Below are positions 17,548 to 25,098 of a stretch of DNA of 64,000 bases, one piece after another. The DNA comes from Candidatus Allofournierella excrementigallinarum (GTDB lineage Bacteria; Bacillota; Clostridia; Oscillospirales; Ruminococcaceae): the NCBI GenBank assembly GCA_019119025.1, contig DWXV01000024.1, forward strand, positions 42,389-106,388. Direction: 5' to 3'. Position 1 is the first letter of the stretch, and each line of letters begins with the position of its first letter. The position numbers and the translations under genes were made by a program. Below the pieces are notes generated by a model. The model did no database searches. It worked only from the letters and a program-made list of their open reading frames with translations, and was not told the DNA's origin.

Positions 17548-18732
17548 TTACATCGCGGTGTAAGCGCCGTTCTCGATCTTCATGGCGCGGGGAGCCTTGT
17601 TCACCTCACCGGTGGCCTCCCACTGCATGCCTTCGCCGGTCAGGCCGTCCACGGTGATCTCGGTCATGGCAACCTTCAGTGCGTCGCACAGGGTGGAAGC
17701 GTCCATGTCGGGGGTGGCGCCGGACTGCTCGATGGCAGCCAGGATGGTGTAGATACCGTCGTAGGCGTCAGCGGCGAACTGGTTGGGGATCTCGCCGTAT
17801 TTCTCCTGATACTTGGAAACGAACGCCTGGGTGGCCTCGTCGTCCGCGTCTGCCACGAAGGGAGTCAGCAGCATAACGCCCTCAAACAGGGACAGGTCGG
17901 CGCCTTCGATGGTCAGCAGGCCGTCCAGGCCGTCGCAGCCGAAGATCAGAGCGTCGAAGCCCTGCTTATCCATCTCCTGGATGATCAGGTTGGCCTCGGC
18001 GTAGTAGATGGGCAGGAACACCAGTTCGGCGCCGGCATCCTTGGCTTTCTGCACCTGCACGGAGAAGTCGGTCTTGTTGTCGGCGGTGAAAGCCTCGTTG
18101 GTCACGATCTCCAGGCCCTTGTTGGCGGCCTCTTCCACGAACTTGTCACGAATGCCGGTGGAGTAGGCGTCGGAGCTGTCGTAGATGATGGCGATCTTGG
18201 TGGCAAGGCCGTTGTCGGCGATGTAGTCGGCGGAGGCGATGCCCTGGTTGGGGTCGGTGAAGCAGACCTGGAAGGCATTGTCCTCAGCGATGACATCCGG
18301 GTTGGAAGCGGACGGGGTCAGCAGGAACAGGTTGTCCGCCGCAGCCTCGGGGGCAACGGTCAGACAGGGCTGGGTGGTAACGGTGCCCAGCAGGACCTGC
18401 ATGCCCCAGTCCTTCAGGGTGTTGTAGGCGTTCATCGCCTTCTCAACGTCGTTTTCGTCGTCCTGGAAGTTCAGTTCGAACTGAACGCCGCCCAGGGCAT
18501 TGATCTCGTCCACGGCGATCTGGGCGCCGTTCTTCACGGCGTTGCCGTAGGTAGCTGCGCTGCCGGTGGTGGGGCCGATGCCGCCGATCTTGAACACGCC
18601 GGCAGTGGAGCCCGCGGTGGAAGTGCCCGCAGAAGCGGGATCAGAACCGGCGTTGGACGAAGGAGTGGAGCCGCAGGCGGCCAGGCTGAACGCCATGGCG
18701 GCCGCAAGAGCGGCACTCAAAAACTTTTTCAT
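17548..18732 (-). CDS. livJ: Branched-chain amino-acid ABC transporter substrate-binding lipoprotein
   Basis: This 394-aa type I periplasmic-binding-fold lipoprotein has the lipobox LAAC at about residues 17-20 followed by a Ser/Ala/Gly linker. The mature part opens with FKIGGIGPTTGSAATYGNAV, the classic LivJ/LivK N-terminus, and contains KIAIIYDSSDAYSTG and the later QFAADAYDGIYTI. It delivers Leu, Ile or Val, or another hydrophobic or acidic ligand, to LivHMGF. The ATG at 18732 is behind GGAGGG; the longer frame to 18837 has no start signal. It has a separate promoter (18809-18837) and terminator, consistent with excess binding protein over membrane complex. Confidence 0.93.
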   Translation of the reverse strand: MKKFLSAALAAAMAFSLAACGSTPSSNAGSDPASAGTSTAGSTAGVFKIGGIGPTTGSAATYGNAVKNGAQIAVDEINALGGVQFELNFQDDENDVEKAMNAYNTLKDWGMQVLLGTVTTQPCLTVAPEAAADNLFLLTPSASNPDVIAEDNAFQVCFTDPNQGIASADYIADNGLATKIAIIYDSSDAYSTGIRDKFVEEAANKGLEIVTNEAFTADNKTDFSVQVQKAKDAGAELVFLPIYYAEANLIIQEMDKQGFDALIFGCDGLDGLLTIEGADLSLFEGVMLLTPFVADADDEATQAFVSKYQEKYGEIPNQFAADAYDGIYTILAAIEQSGATPDMDASTLCDALKVAMTEITVDGLTGEGMQWEATGEVNKAPRAMKIENGAYTAM

Positions 18733-18808
18733 ACGATGTTCCCTCCTGTTGTGCGACCCGGACGGCCGGCTCTCCTCCGCCGCCCTTCCGGGCCTGGTGT
18801 TTCCTAAA

Positions 18809-18837
18809 ATTATAAACACATTCGCCGCAAGATACAA
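18809..18837 (-). promoter_or_regulatory. Promoter of livJ
   Basis: On the minus strand, TTGTAT (18832-18837), a 17-bp spacer and TATAAT (18809-18814). Confidence 0.8.
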
Positions 18838-18930
18838 TTCGCTATTTTTACATACTTTTTAACGTTGTAAAGCGTCATAGTGGATATTTTGCATAAATCC
18901 ACAGTGCATTTTCACTCAGTATTGATCATC

Positions 18931-18969
18931 ACGGCCAAAGCGGGGCCTTCAAATCACATTTTTGGCCGT
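18931..18969. promoter_or_regulatory. Inverted repeat upstream of xpt, possible operator
   Basis: ACGGCCAAA (18931-18939) and TTTGGCCGT (18961-18969) are perfect 9-bp arms separated by 21 bp, about 50 bp upstream of the xpt -35. No protein can be assigned. Confidence 0.4.
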
Positions 18970-19017
18970 ATCAGTCCGGCATGTTTTTGAAAAAGACGTT
19001 TTTCTTGTCAAAGGGCA

Positions 19018-19046
19018 TTGAAAAAGAGAGCGTTTTTTGTCATAAT
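19018..19046 (+). promoter_or_regulatory. Promoter of xpt
   Basis: TTGAAA (19018-19023), a 17-bp spacer and CATAAT (19041-19046). Confidence 0.8.
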
Positions 19047-19093
19047 AGGGATATTATTTCAATGGCACAACACAGAAGTAGGAGATGGATAAC

Positions 19094-19675
19094 ATGCAGC
19101 TGCTGGAAGAGCGGATCCTTCAGGATGGTCAGGTGCGCCCCGGTAATGTTTTAAAGGTAGACTGTTTTCTGAATCATCAGCTGGACATCGCCCTGCTGGA
19201 CGAGATCGGCAAAGCCTTTTTTGAGGCCTACAGGAACGACGGCATCAACAAGATCCTTACCATCGAGGCGTCCGGCATCGCCATCGCCTGCATGACCGCG
19301 CGGCACTTCGGCGTGCCCGTGGTGTTTGCCAAGAAGGCGAAGAGCAGAAACATCGACGGAGATGTGTACACTTCCACCGTTCACTCCTTCACCTATGGCA
19401 AGGACTACGATATCACCCTCTCCAAGAAATTCCTCGGGCCCGAGGACAAGGTGCTCATTGTGGACGATTTCCTGGCGGTGGGCAAAGCCATGCACGGCCT
19501 GCTGGATGTTTGCAAACAGGCGGGCGCCACGGTGGGCGGCATCGGCATCGCCATCGAAAAGGGCTTCCAGCCCGGCGGCGAGACCCTGCGCGGCCAGGGC
19601 TACAAGCTGACCAGCCTGGCCATCGTGGACTACATGGACGACGAGGGCAACCTGCGCTTCCGTTCTCAGGAATAA
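19094..19675 (+). CDS. xpt: Xanthine phosphoribosyltransferase
   Basis: This 193-aa enzyme makes XMP from xanthine and PRPP in purine salvage; Bacillus Xpt has 194 residues. [14 protein letters not shown] near the N-terminus and IEASGIAIA are family signatures. [15 protein letters not shown] near residue 125 is the PRPP-binding loop, and [19 protein letters not shown] holds the basic loop. The frame opens at an ATG at 19085, but AGGAG abuts that codon directly. The ATG at 19094 has the same AGGAG at a proper 9-nt distance and gives the expected N-terminus. It is monocistronic. Confidence 0.95.
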   Translation: MQLLEERILQDGQVRPGNVLKVDCFLNHQLDIALLDEIGKAFFEAYRNDGINKILTIEASGIAIACMTARHFGVPVVFAKKAKSRNIDGDVYTSTVHSFTYGKDYDITLSKKFLGPEDKVLIVDDFLAVGKAMHGLLDVCKQAGATVGGIGIAIEKGFQPGGETLRGQGYKLTSLAIVDYMDDEGNLRFRSQE

Positions 19676-19686
19676 ACGGCACAGAC

Positions 19687-19730
19687 AAAAAATGCGGCCA
19701 GCCGCTTTCGGGCGGCTGGCCGCATTTTTT
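19687..19730. terminator. Bidirectional terminator between xpt and yerC
   Basis: A 19-bp stem (19687-19705 with 19712-19730) with a 6-nt loop and A/T tails on both sides, between convergent genes. Confidence 0.92.
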
Positions 19731-19732
19731 TC

Positions 19733-20044
19733 TCAGGCCTGCTCTTTTTCCTTTTCCTTGAGCCGGTTGATGATCAGCGCGTATCCCCCGTTGCCGTACT
19801 GGATGCATCGGTTGATGCGGCTGATGGTGGCTGTGCTGATCTCCACCTCACGGACGATCTGTTCGTAGGTCTTGCCATCCAGCAGCATTTTGGCGGCCTC
19901 CAGCCGCTGTGCCATGTCGGCGAGTTCCTTCATCGTGCACAGGTCTTCGAAGAAGGTATCGCACTCTTCCATATTCTCCAGCGAAAGGATCGCTTCAAAC
20001 AGGGCTTTGGTGGTTTGATTTTTCAGACGAGCTTTCTCGACCAT
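19733..20044 (-). CDS. yerC: TrpR-like YerC/YecD family DNA-binding protein
   Basis: This 103-aa all-helical protein matches the YerC/YecD family (about 100 aa). The C-terminal half contains YEQIVREVEISTATISRINR, a TrpR-type helix-turn-helix, preceded by the conserved FFEDLCTMKELADMAQRLE. The role in Firmicutes is poorly defined and no tryptophan link should be assumed. The frame starts at a TTG at 20080; the ATG at 20044 with GAGGTG upstream fits the family length. A 7-bp inverted repeat at 20066-20089 lies in its leader and could be a self-regulatory operator. Confidence 0.87.
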   Translation of the reverse strand: MVEKARLKNQTTKALFEAILSLENMEECDTFFEDLCTMKELADMAQRLEAAKMLLDGKTYEQIVREVEISTATISRINRCIQYGNGGYALIINRLKEKEKEQA

Positions 20045-20065
20045 GATACACCTCGCACATCCTTC

Positions 20066-20089
20066 AGACTTTTTACTCAACTAAAGTCT
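20066..20089. promoter_or_regulatory. Inverted repeat in the yerC leader, possible operator
   Basis: AGACTTT (20066-20072) and AAAGTCT (20083-20089) with a 10-bp centre, 22 bp upstream of the yerC ATG. Binding by YerC itself is a guess from position. Confidence 0.4.
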
Positions 20090-20198
20090 ATCACAATCTC
20101 TTGCAGATTGCAAGGCATCGAACGAAAAAACAAACCGTCCCCTTTTGTGGCAGATGCACGAAAACAAGGGCGTCTCCCCTTCTTTTTCAAACGCCGGG

Positions 20199-22043
20199 TC
20201 ACTCCCGCATAAGGTCGCTGCGGATATCGCTGTGCAGAGCCGCCTTCAGCGCCGCCCTCTCTGCCGCAAGGCAGAGCAGCAGCGTTCCCAGCGCGATGGC
20301 CCCGGCACAGCCCAGCACGGACAGCAAAAGCGTGGTGCGCGTCTGGCTGAACATATAGCGGCCCAGCAGCCACCGGGCGGTGCCAAGCCAGAGGGCAGCC
20401 CCTGCCGGCAGCCCGAGGCCCAGGCCCCAGGCGCAGCGCAGCAGCGTTTCCCGCCGCAGCATGGCCGCCACATCGCGCCTGGTCATGCCGGCACTGCGCA
20501 GCAGTGAAAACTCCCGGCGGCGCAGCTGGGTCTCCGCCCCGATGGAGCCGAGCAGGGCCGCGCCGCAGCCCAGCGCCGTCAGCACTTCAAACCCGCCCGC
20601 AAAGACGTTCAGCAGCACCCGCACCGCCTTTTGATAGATCCGGGTGGGCGATGTGGGAGTGAGGTCCTCGATCTGCCAGCCGGTGTTCGTCTGGCCGCCG
20701 GCGTAGCGCTCGCTGGCCCCCAGCTCCGTCAGTGTTTGTATCAGCGCAGGGGTAAGCTGCGAGGAATCCTCCGCGTCCACGAAAAACTCGAATTCCCGCT
20801 TGTCCTCGCCGGTGACCTCGGTGCCCCGCAGCGCATCGAAGGCGCTCTGGCTGGTGATGAGCACGCCATTGGGGTACATGGCTAAATAAGTGTCCTGCCA
20901 GAGCACCCCGTCGGGCAGCGGCGTGGTGCAGATATCCGCCACCGCAAGCGCCTGTTCCGTCCCTTCGTTCAGCAGCTCGCCGGCGGCAAATGCCATCACG
21001 CCTTCCTCCGGCGGCGCGTATACGCAGGCAAGGCCGCCCTGCGCTTCGGGCAGCGGCCCGCCATACCACCGGGCAAAGCTTTCGTCGTCCAGAGTGATGA
21101 GGACCGAGCTGCGGGCCGGGCCCTCCCACACACGCCAGCCGGTGCGCTCGGTGGCCCAGACGTCGGCGCCGGTGGTCTGTTGGGCTGTGTCTTTCAGCCG
21201 GCCGAGCAGCTGCCGCGTGTCGGTGTTCACCGCCCAGAGATAGACCCGGTAGGTGTAGGTGGCGGACTGGCTGGAGTATCCCGCCAGAAGGCCGCGGGAA
21301 AAGCCGTTCACCATGCAGACGAGCAGCGCACACACCACGATCACGCTGACCTGGGTGCGAAAACGCCCGCCGGCCCGCCGCACACTGCGGCTGGCCAGCA
21401 GCGCGGGGGCCTGCCGCGGCTCCCGCCGGAGAACACGGCGGGGCGGTGTTTCCGCCATGCCCCGTACCGCCTCGATGGGTGTAAGGCGCGCCGCCCGCCG
21501 TGCCGTTCCGCTGGCGGCCAGCAGCAGGGTGGCCACCGGGCAGGCCAGCGCCAGCAGCACCGCGCCGGGCGTTATGACCAGATGAATCTCCCGCACCCCC
21601 CGCTCCGCCAGCGCATCCATAAAGGGCCGCAGCAGCCGGAACGTGACGGCAAGGCCCCCTGCGGCGCACAAAACGCCCAGCGGGGCGGCAAACGCCGAAA
21701 GGAACAGCGCGTCCAGCCACACGCTCTGGCGAAGCTGGCGGCGGGTGGCTCCCACGCTGGCCAGCTGCCCCAGCATGCGGGTGCGCTGAGCCAGCGACAT
21801 GGCAAAGGTCCCCCGCAGCAGCACCGCGAGAAAGACCACCAGCAGCGCGACCACCAGCTGGGATGCCGCCAGCACGATCTGAGAAAAGGCAGACTCCATT
21901 TTAAAGGACACGGCCAGGGAAAAACCGCCGAACTGCACCGCCGCCAGCATCGTGGAGCACACAAGGGCCGAAAGCGCCACAAACCAGGTGCGCGCACCGC
22001 CCCGCCGCCACTGCCGCCATGTGACAAGGAACATCGCTTTCAT
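20199..22043 (-). CDS. FtsX-domain ABC exporter permease (BceB-like)
   Basis: This 614-aa permease has two FtsX modules (helices at about 20-45, 58-80, 100-125 and 150-175; then 227-250, 480-505, 540-560 and 575-600) flanking an extracellular domain of about 230 residues. This is the layout of BceB/YxdM-type transporters that detect and detach peptide antibiotics from lipid-II-cycle intermediates. Cytoplasmic loops such as TRMLGQLASVGATRRQLRQS and RREFSLLRSAGMTRRDVAA are typical FtsX coupling regions. It starts within the ATPase stop (ATGA overlap, GAGGTG upstream). The linked two-component system suggests that this transporter is both sensor and effector. The target antibiotic is unknown. 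Confidence 0.88.
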   Translation of the reverse strand: MKAMFLVTWRQWRRGGARTWFVALSALVCSTMLAAVQFGGFSLAVSFKMESAFSQIVLAASQLVVALLVVFLAVLLRGTFAMSLAQRTRMLGQLASVGATRRQLRQSVWLDALFLSAFAAPLGVLCAAGGLAVTFRLLRPFMDALAERGVREIHLVITPGAVLLALACPVATLLLAASGTARRAARLTPIEAVRGMAETPPRRVLRREPRQAPALLASRSVRRAGGRFRTQVSVIVVCALLVCMVNGFSRGLLAGYSSQSATYTYRVYLWAVNTDTRQLLGRLKDTAQQTTGADVWATERTGWRVWEGPARSSVLITLDDESFARWYGGPLPEAQGGLACVYAPPEEGVMAFAAGELLNEGTEQALAVADICTTPLPDGVLWQDTYLAMYPNGVLITSQSAFDALRGTEVTGEDKREFEFFVDAEDSSQLTPALIQTLTELGASERYAGGQTNTGWQIEDLTPTSPTRIYQKAVRVLLNVFAGGFEVLTALGCGAALLGSIGAETQLRRREFSLLRSAGMTRRDVAAMLRRETLLRCAWGLGLGLPAGAALWLGTARWLLGRYMFSQTRTTLLLSVLGCAGAIALGTLLLCLAAERAALKAALHSDIRSDLMRE

Positions 22044-22720
22044 GCCCGCACCTCGTCTTTCACAAGGCGGCCGTCCCGCAGGCGCAGGATGCGCTTGGCC
22101 TGCAGGGCCAGCGCTTCATCGTGAGTGATCATCACGATAGTCTGGCCGGTGGTCTCGTTGAGCTGCGCCAGCATGCGCATCACGCTCTCGCTGGCCGCCG
22201 AGTCCAGATTGCCGGTGGGCTCGTCCGCTAAGAGCAGCGCCGGGCGGGTGATGAGGGCGCGGGCGATGGCCACCCGCTGCTGCTGCCCGCCCGAAAGCTG
22301 GGCTGGAAAGGCCTTACGCTTGCCCTCCAGGCCCAGGCGCGCCAGCAGGTCCAGCACCCGGGCGGGGTCCGCGGTGCGGCCGTCCAGCAGCAGAGGCAGC
22401 GTAAGGTTCTCCTCCACCGTGAGCAGCGGCACCAGATTGTAAAACTGATACACCAGGCCGATCTGCCGGCGGCGGAACACCGTCAGCTCCTCCTCTTTCT
22501 GGTCGTAGAGAGAAACGCCGTCCAGCGTGATGCGGCCGGAAGTGGGCTTATCCACTCCGCCCAGCAGATGCAAAAGCGTGGATTTTCCCGAGCCGGAGGC
22601 CCCCATCACGGCCACGAACTCGCCCCGCTCCACCGTGAGGGAAACACCGTCCAGCGCGCGGACCGCCGCGTCGCCTGAACCGTATACCTTTGTGAGTTGT
22701 TCTACCTGTAAAAAAGCCAT
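22040..22720 (-). CDS. ABC exporter ATP-binding protein (BceA-like)
   Basis: This 226-aa ATPase belongs to the MacB/LolD/BceA group. Walker [10 protein letters not shown] is at about residues 40-48, the Q-loop in [14 protein letters not shown] near 90, the signature [15 protein letters not shown] near 140 and Walker [14 protein letters not shown] near 163. The ATG at 22720 follows AAGGAAGGG. It lies 20 nt downstream of the histidine-kinase stop. A cluster of GGTGAC repeats overlapping the kinase 3' end is in promoter position. It is coupled to the permease by ATGA. Confidence 0.93.
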   Translation of the reverse strand: MAFLQVEQLTKVYGSGDAAVRALDGVSLTVERGEFVAVMGASGSGKSTLLHLLGGVDKPTSGRITLDGVSLYDQKEEELTVFRRRQIGLVYQFYNLVPLLTVEENLTLPLLLDGRTADPARVLDLLARLGLEGKRKAFPAQLSGGQQQRVAIARALITRPALLLADEPTGNLDSAASESVMRMLAQLNETTGQTIVMITHDEALALQAKRILRLRDGRLVKDEVRA

Positions 22721-22740
22721 GGTATCCCTTCCTTCCGCTT

Positions 22741-23781
22741 TCAGGATACCGCGCCCGGGTGACCGCCCGGTGACAGCACGGTGACAGCTTCGTCACCCGC
22801 GTAAAGACGCAGGGTGAAACGGGGGCCACCGGGGGCGTTTTCCGCCCGGACCGTTCCGCCCTGCCCCTGGGCGATGGCCTTCGCCAACGCGAGGCCGATG
22901 CCCGCACTGCCGGGGGCAGCATTTTTTCCCCGCCAGAACCGCTCGAAGAGATGAGGGAATTCTTCTTCCGGGATGAGCGGACCGTCGTTCTCCACGACCA
23001 ATTCCGTATAAAGTGCATTGCCCTCACAGGAAAGCGCGACTCTGCCGCCGGCATTCGTGTGCTCGGCGGCGTTTTTGGCCAGGTTGGTCAGTGCTTCCAG
23101 CGTCCATGCCCTGTCGCACAAGCAGCTGACGGCCGGCCCGGCCCACTCCACGGCCACGCCCCGGTCCGCGCACAGCGGCTGGACTGACTGCGCGGCGGCG
23201 CGCAGCAGCTCCCGCGCGTCGTTCTGCTTTCGTTCGAACCGGACCACCGCCGCGTCCAGGCGGCAGAGTTTGAGCAGCTGCTCCACCAGCCAGCCCATCC
23301 GCTCAGCGGCCTGGGACACGCGGCAGGCGCACTGATCCTTTTCTTCTGTTGGGACTGCCTTGTCCTCCCAGAGTTCCGTCTGGAGCAGAATGGCCGCGAT
23401 GGGGGTTTTCAGCTGGTGGGCCACGTCCCCCAGAAAATCAGCCAGCAGGCGCTTGTCCTTTTCCAGCGCCGTCTTCTGCTCGCCCAGAATGGTGGTTATC
23501 TTGTAAATATCGTCCCGCAGGGCATTCAGTTCTCCTTCCCGCTGGGTGCGGATGTCCAGTATCTCGCCGCCGGTGTAGACGCTGGCGAGATACTCCGAGA
23601 GCCGGTCGATCTCCCGGGCGCGGTGGATGCAGAATCCGGCGGCCAGCGCAAGGCAGGTTCCGCCGCACAGTGCGGCAGAAAGGGCCGCGCCCGCGCCGAA
23701 AGCAAGCGCGCCCGCCGCCGCAAACACGGCGCTCGCCAGCAGCAGGCCCACCAGAAACTTCTTTGCCTCCCGGCTTCTCAT
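22741..23781 (-). CDS. Two-component sensor histidine kinase (BceS-like)
   Basis: This 346-aa intramembrane-sensing kinase has two adjacent N-terminal helices (about 8-32 and 34-54) with almost no extracytoplasmic loop, as in BceS-type kinases that sense through a partner ABC transporter. Phosphoacceptor His122 is in DVAHQLKTPIAAIL, the N-box in LTNLAKNAAEHTNAGG, and the G2 box in GIGLALAKAIAQGQGG. The ATG at 23781 overlaps the response-regulator stop as ATGA and has GGGAGG upstream; a longer frame to 23946 is not needed. The last 15 or so codons lie past the conserved ATPase fold and coincide with the operator-like repeats of the next promoter. Confidence 0.92.
   Translation of the reverse strand: MRSREAKKFLVGLLLASAVFAAAGALAFGAGAALSAALCGGTCLALAAGFCIHRAREIDRLSEYLASVYTGGEILDIRTQREGELNALRDDIYKITTILGEQKTALEKDKRLLADFLGDVAHQLKTPIAAILLQTELWEDKAVPTEEKDQCACRVSQAAERMGWLVEQLLKLCRLDAAVVRFERKQNDARELLRAAAQSVQPLCADRGVAVEWAGPAVSCLCDRAWTLEALTNLAKNAAEHTNAGGRVALSCEGNALYTELVVENDGPLIPEEEFPHLFERFWRGKNAAPGSAGIGLALAKAIAQGQGGTVRAENAPGGPRFTLRLYAGDEAVTVLSPGGHPGAVS
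22743..22797 (-). promoter_or_regulatory. Predicted response-regulator operator and promoter of the BceAB-like genes
   Basis: GGTGAC occurs at 22758, 22769 and 22780, exactly 11 bp apart, and the last copy pairs with GTCACC at 22792 to form GGTGAC-N6-GTCACC. A minus-strand TATCCT (22743-22748) is a candidate -10. The same GGTGAC-N6-GTCACC is found before the response-regulator gene. The site lies inside the kinase reading frame. Confidence 0.62.
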
Positions 23782-24440
23782 GGCTTTTCCTCCCATCGAT
23801 AGCCGATGCCCCGCACGGTGGCGATGCGCCCGCCTTCGGGGCCCAGTTTTTCCCGCAGGCGCTTGACGGTGACCGTGAGGGTGTTGTCCTCCACAAAAGC
23901 GCCGCCGTCGTCCCACAAAGCCTGCAAAAGCTGCCCGCGCTCCCATGCCCGCCCGGCCTGGGAGGCCAGCAACAACAAAAGGCGGTATTCCTGGGCGGTG
24001 AGCGCCACAGGCGCGCCGTTCACCGTGACCTGGGCGGACCGGGCGTCCACTGCGAGCGCGCCGAAAGCATACACCTGTTTTTGGCCCCGCCGGCGCAGCA
24101 CCGCCCGCAGGCGGCTGACCAGCTCGCGGGCGCGGAAAGGCTTGGCCACATAGTCGTCCGCCCCTTCCTCCAGCGCCCGCACCACGCTGTCCTCGTCGCT
24201 GCGGGCAGTGAGGATGACGACCGCCGCGTCCCCCGCCGCCCGCACGGCATGGCAGACTTCGTAGCCGCTTCCGTCCGGCAGGCCCAGATCGATGAGCGCG
24301 GCGTCAAAAGCGCGGGACGCCGCCAGCTCCCGCGCGCGGGCGGCGGTGGCCGCTGTCTCAACGCTCCATCCCTCCGCCTGCAGCAGCGTTGCCAGCGGGC
24401 GGGCGATGGCCTCTTCATCTTCCACAAGCAGCACGTTCAT
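23778..24440 (-). CDS. OmpR-family response regulator (BceR-like)
   Basis: This 220-aa regulator has a receiver domain (residues 1-115) with acidic pocket E7/D8, phospho-acceptor D51 in ALIDLGLPDGSG and the conserved Lys in VAKPFRARELVSRL. The winged-helix OmpR/PhoB domain includes LTAQEYRLLLLLA and ends VRGIGYRWE. It is the first gene of the regulator-kinase pair, the ATG at 24440 being preceded by AAGGAGGG. The promoter has TATACT but no -35 match; a perfect palindrome sits there instead, suggesting positive autoregulation. Confidence 0.94.
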   Translation of the reverse strand: MNVLLVEDEEAIARPLATLLQAEGWSVETAATAARARELAASRAFDAALIDLGLPDGSGYEVCHAVRAAGDAAVVILTARSDEDSVVRALEEGADDYVAKPFRARELVSRLRAVLRRRGQKQVYAFGALAVDARSAQVTVNGAPVALTAQEYRLLLLLASQAGRAWERGQLLQALWDDGGAFVEDNTLTVTVKRLREKLGPEGGRIATVRGIGYRWEEKP

Positions 24441-24469
24441 GGCGCATGCCCTCCTTTTTCTATTTTATC

Positions 24470-24514
24470 AGTATACCTCATTTTTCCCCCTCGCGGGTGA
24501 CGGAATCGTCACCC
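24470..24514 (-). promoter_or_regulatory. Promoter and palindromic operator of the response-regulator gene
   Basis: Minus-strand TATACT lies at 24470-24475. The expected -35 position is occupied by a perfect 8-bp inverted repeat GGGTGACG-GAAT-CGTCACCC (24495-24514). Its arm and spacing match the site in front of the exporter genes. Confidence 0.7.
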
Positions 24515-24534
24515 GTTCCCGCGCGACAGGCAAA

Positions 24535-24565
24535 AAAGAGAGTGAGCGGAAAGCTCACTCTCTTT
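24535..24565 (-). terminator. Terminator downstream of the ddh-VOC unit
   Basis: A 13-bp stem (24535-24547 with 24553-24565) with a 5-nt loop; on the minus strand it runs into TTTTTTG. Confidence 0.88.
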
Positions 24566-24608
24566 GCAAAGCAGTTTTCTTGCAGGGCTGTTCTATTCTA
24601 TTTAATTC

Positions 24609-24634
24609 GTCCAAAACTGCGGTTTAAAATGTCC
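24609..24634. repeat. Dispersed repeat GTCCAAAAC-N4-GTYTAAAATGTCC, copy 1
   Basis: GTCCAAAAC (24609-24617), 4 bp, then GTTTAAAATGTCC (24622-24634). The same bipartite block recurs at 31753-31778, and its 13-bp half in inverse orientation at 32010-32022. It lies between the VOC gene and its terminator. Confidence 0.7.
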
Positions 24635-24686
24635 GGCCGTTCTTAGAGGGGTGTCGGAAACGATGCTTGTGCGGCCGGGCAAAACT

Positions 24687-25058
24687 TTATTTTCGGGTGG
24701 GAACGATCTCCAGCCAGTATCCATCCGGGTCCTGAATGAAGTAGATGCCCATCGCCGGGTTTTCGTAGCAGATGCAGCCCATCTCCTTGTGCTTTTCGTG
24801 GGCGGCGTCAAAATCGTCCACCCGGAAGGCCAGATGGAACTCGCATTCGCCCAGGTCGTATTTCTGGGGATGGTCCCGCAGCCAGGTGAGCTCCAGTTCA
24901 AAGGGCTCGCCGGGCACGGCCGCATACACGATGATGAAGGAACCGTCGACGGCCTCTTTGCGGCGCACTTCCTCCAGGCCCAGCGCCTGACGGTAAAACT
25001 CCAGTGAGCGCGCAAGATCGCTCACGTTGTAGTTCTCGTGGATTATACTGAACTTCAT
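24687..25058 (-). CDS. VOC-superfamily protein (glyoxalase I-like)
   Basis: This 123-aa protein has two beta-alpha-beta-beta-beta modules of the vicinal-oxygen-chelate fold. Candidate metal ligands are His8 (IIHENYNVSDLARSLEFY), Glu near residue 54, His near 74 (ECEFHLAFRVDDFDAAHEKH) and Glu near 118 (DPDGYWLEIVP), the arrangement of lactoylglutathione lyase-type enzymes. FYRQALGLEEV is the typical first-module motif. Clostridia lack classical glutathione, so another thiol or a non-glyoxalase role is possible. It follows ddh by 40 nt and probably shares its transcript. Confidence 0.88.
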   Translation of the reverse strand: MKFSIIHENYNVSDLARSLEFYRQALGLEEVRRKEAVDGSFIIVYAAVPGEPFELELTWLRDHPQKYDLGECEFHLAFRVDDFDAAHEKHKEMGCICYENPAMGIYFIQDPDGYWLEIVPTRK

Positions 25059-25098
25059 GGATGTTTTCCTTTCTTTGAAGCTGAAAGGCGGAATGGCT

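Larger units (their letters stand above)
18733..19093. other. Divergent regulatory region between livJ and xpt
   Basis: This 361-bp gene-free stretch holds the livJ promoter (18809-18837, minus), a 9-bp inverted repeat (18931-18969) and the xpt promoter (19018-19046, plus). I find no purine riboswitch: the xpt leader is only about 40 nt and lacks the conserved core. Confidence 0.7.

Noticed and set aside
19018..19094. Purine riboswitch expected in front of xpt
   Set aside because: The promoter leaves only about 40 nt of leader, and the conserved aptamer core is absent.
22741..23946. Longer histidine kinase starting at 23946
   Set aside because: The extra residues are Arg/His-rich translation of the response-regulator 3' end. 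The ATG at 23781 has an ATGA overlap and a strong ribosome site.
24495..24514. GGGTGACG-GAAT-CGTCACCC read as a terminator
   Set aside because: There is no T-run, and it occupies the -35 position of the response-regulator promoter and recurs at the exporter promoter, which points to an operator.
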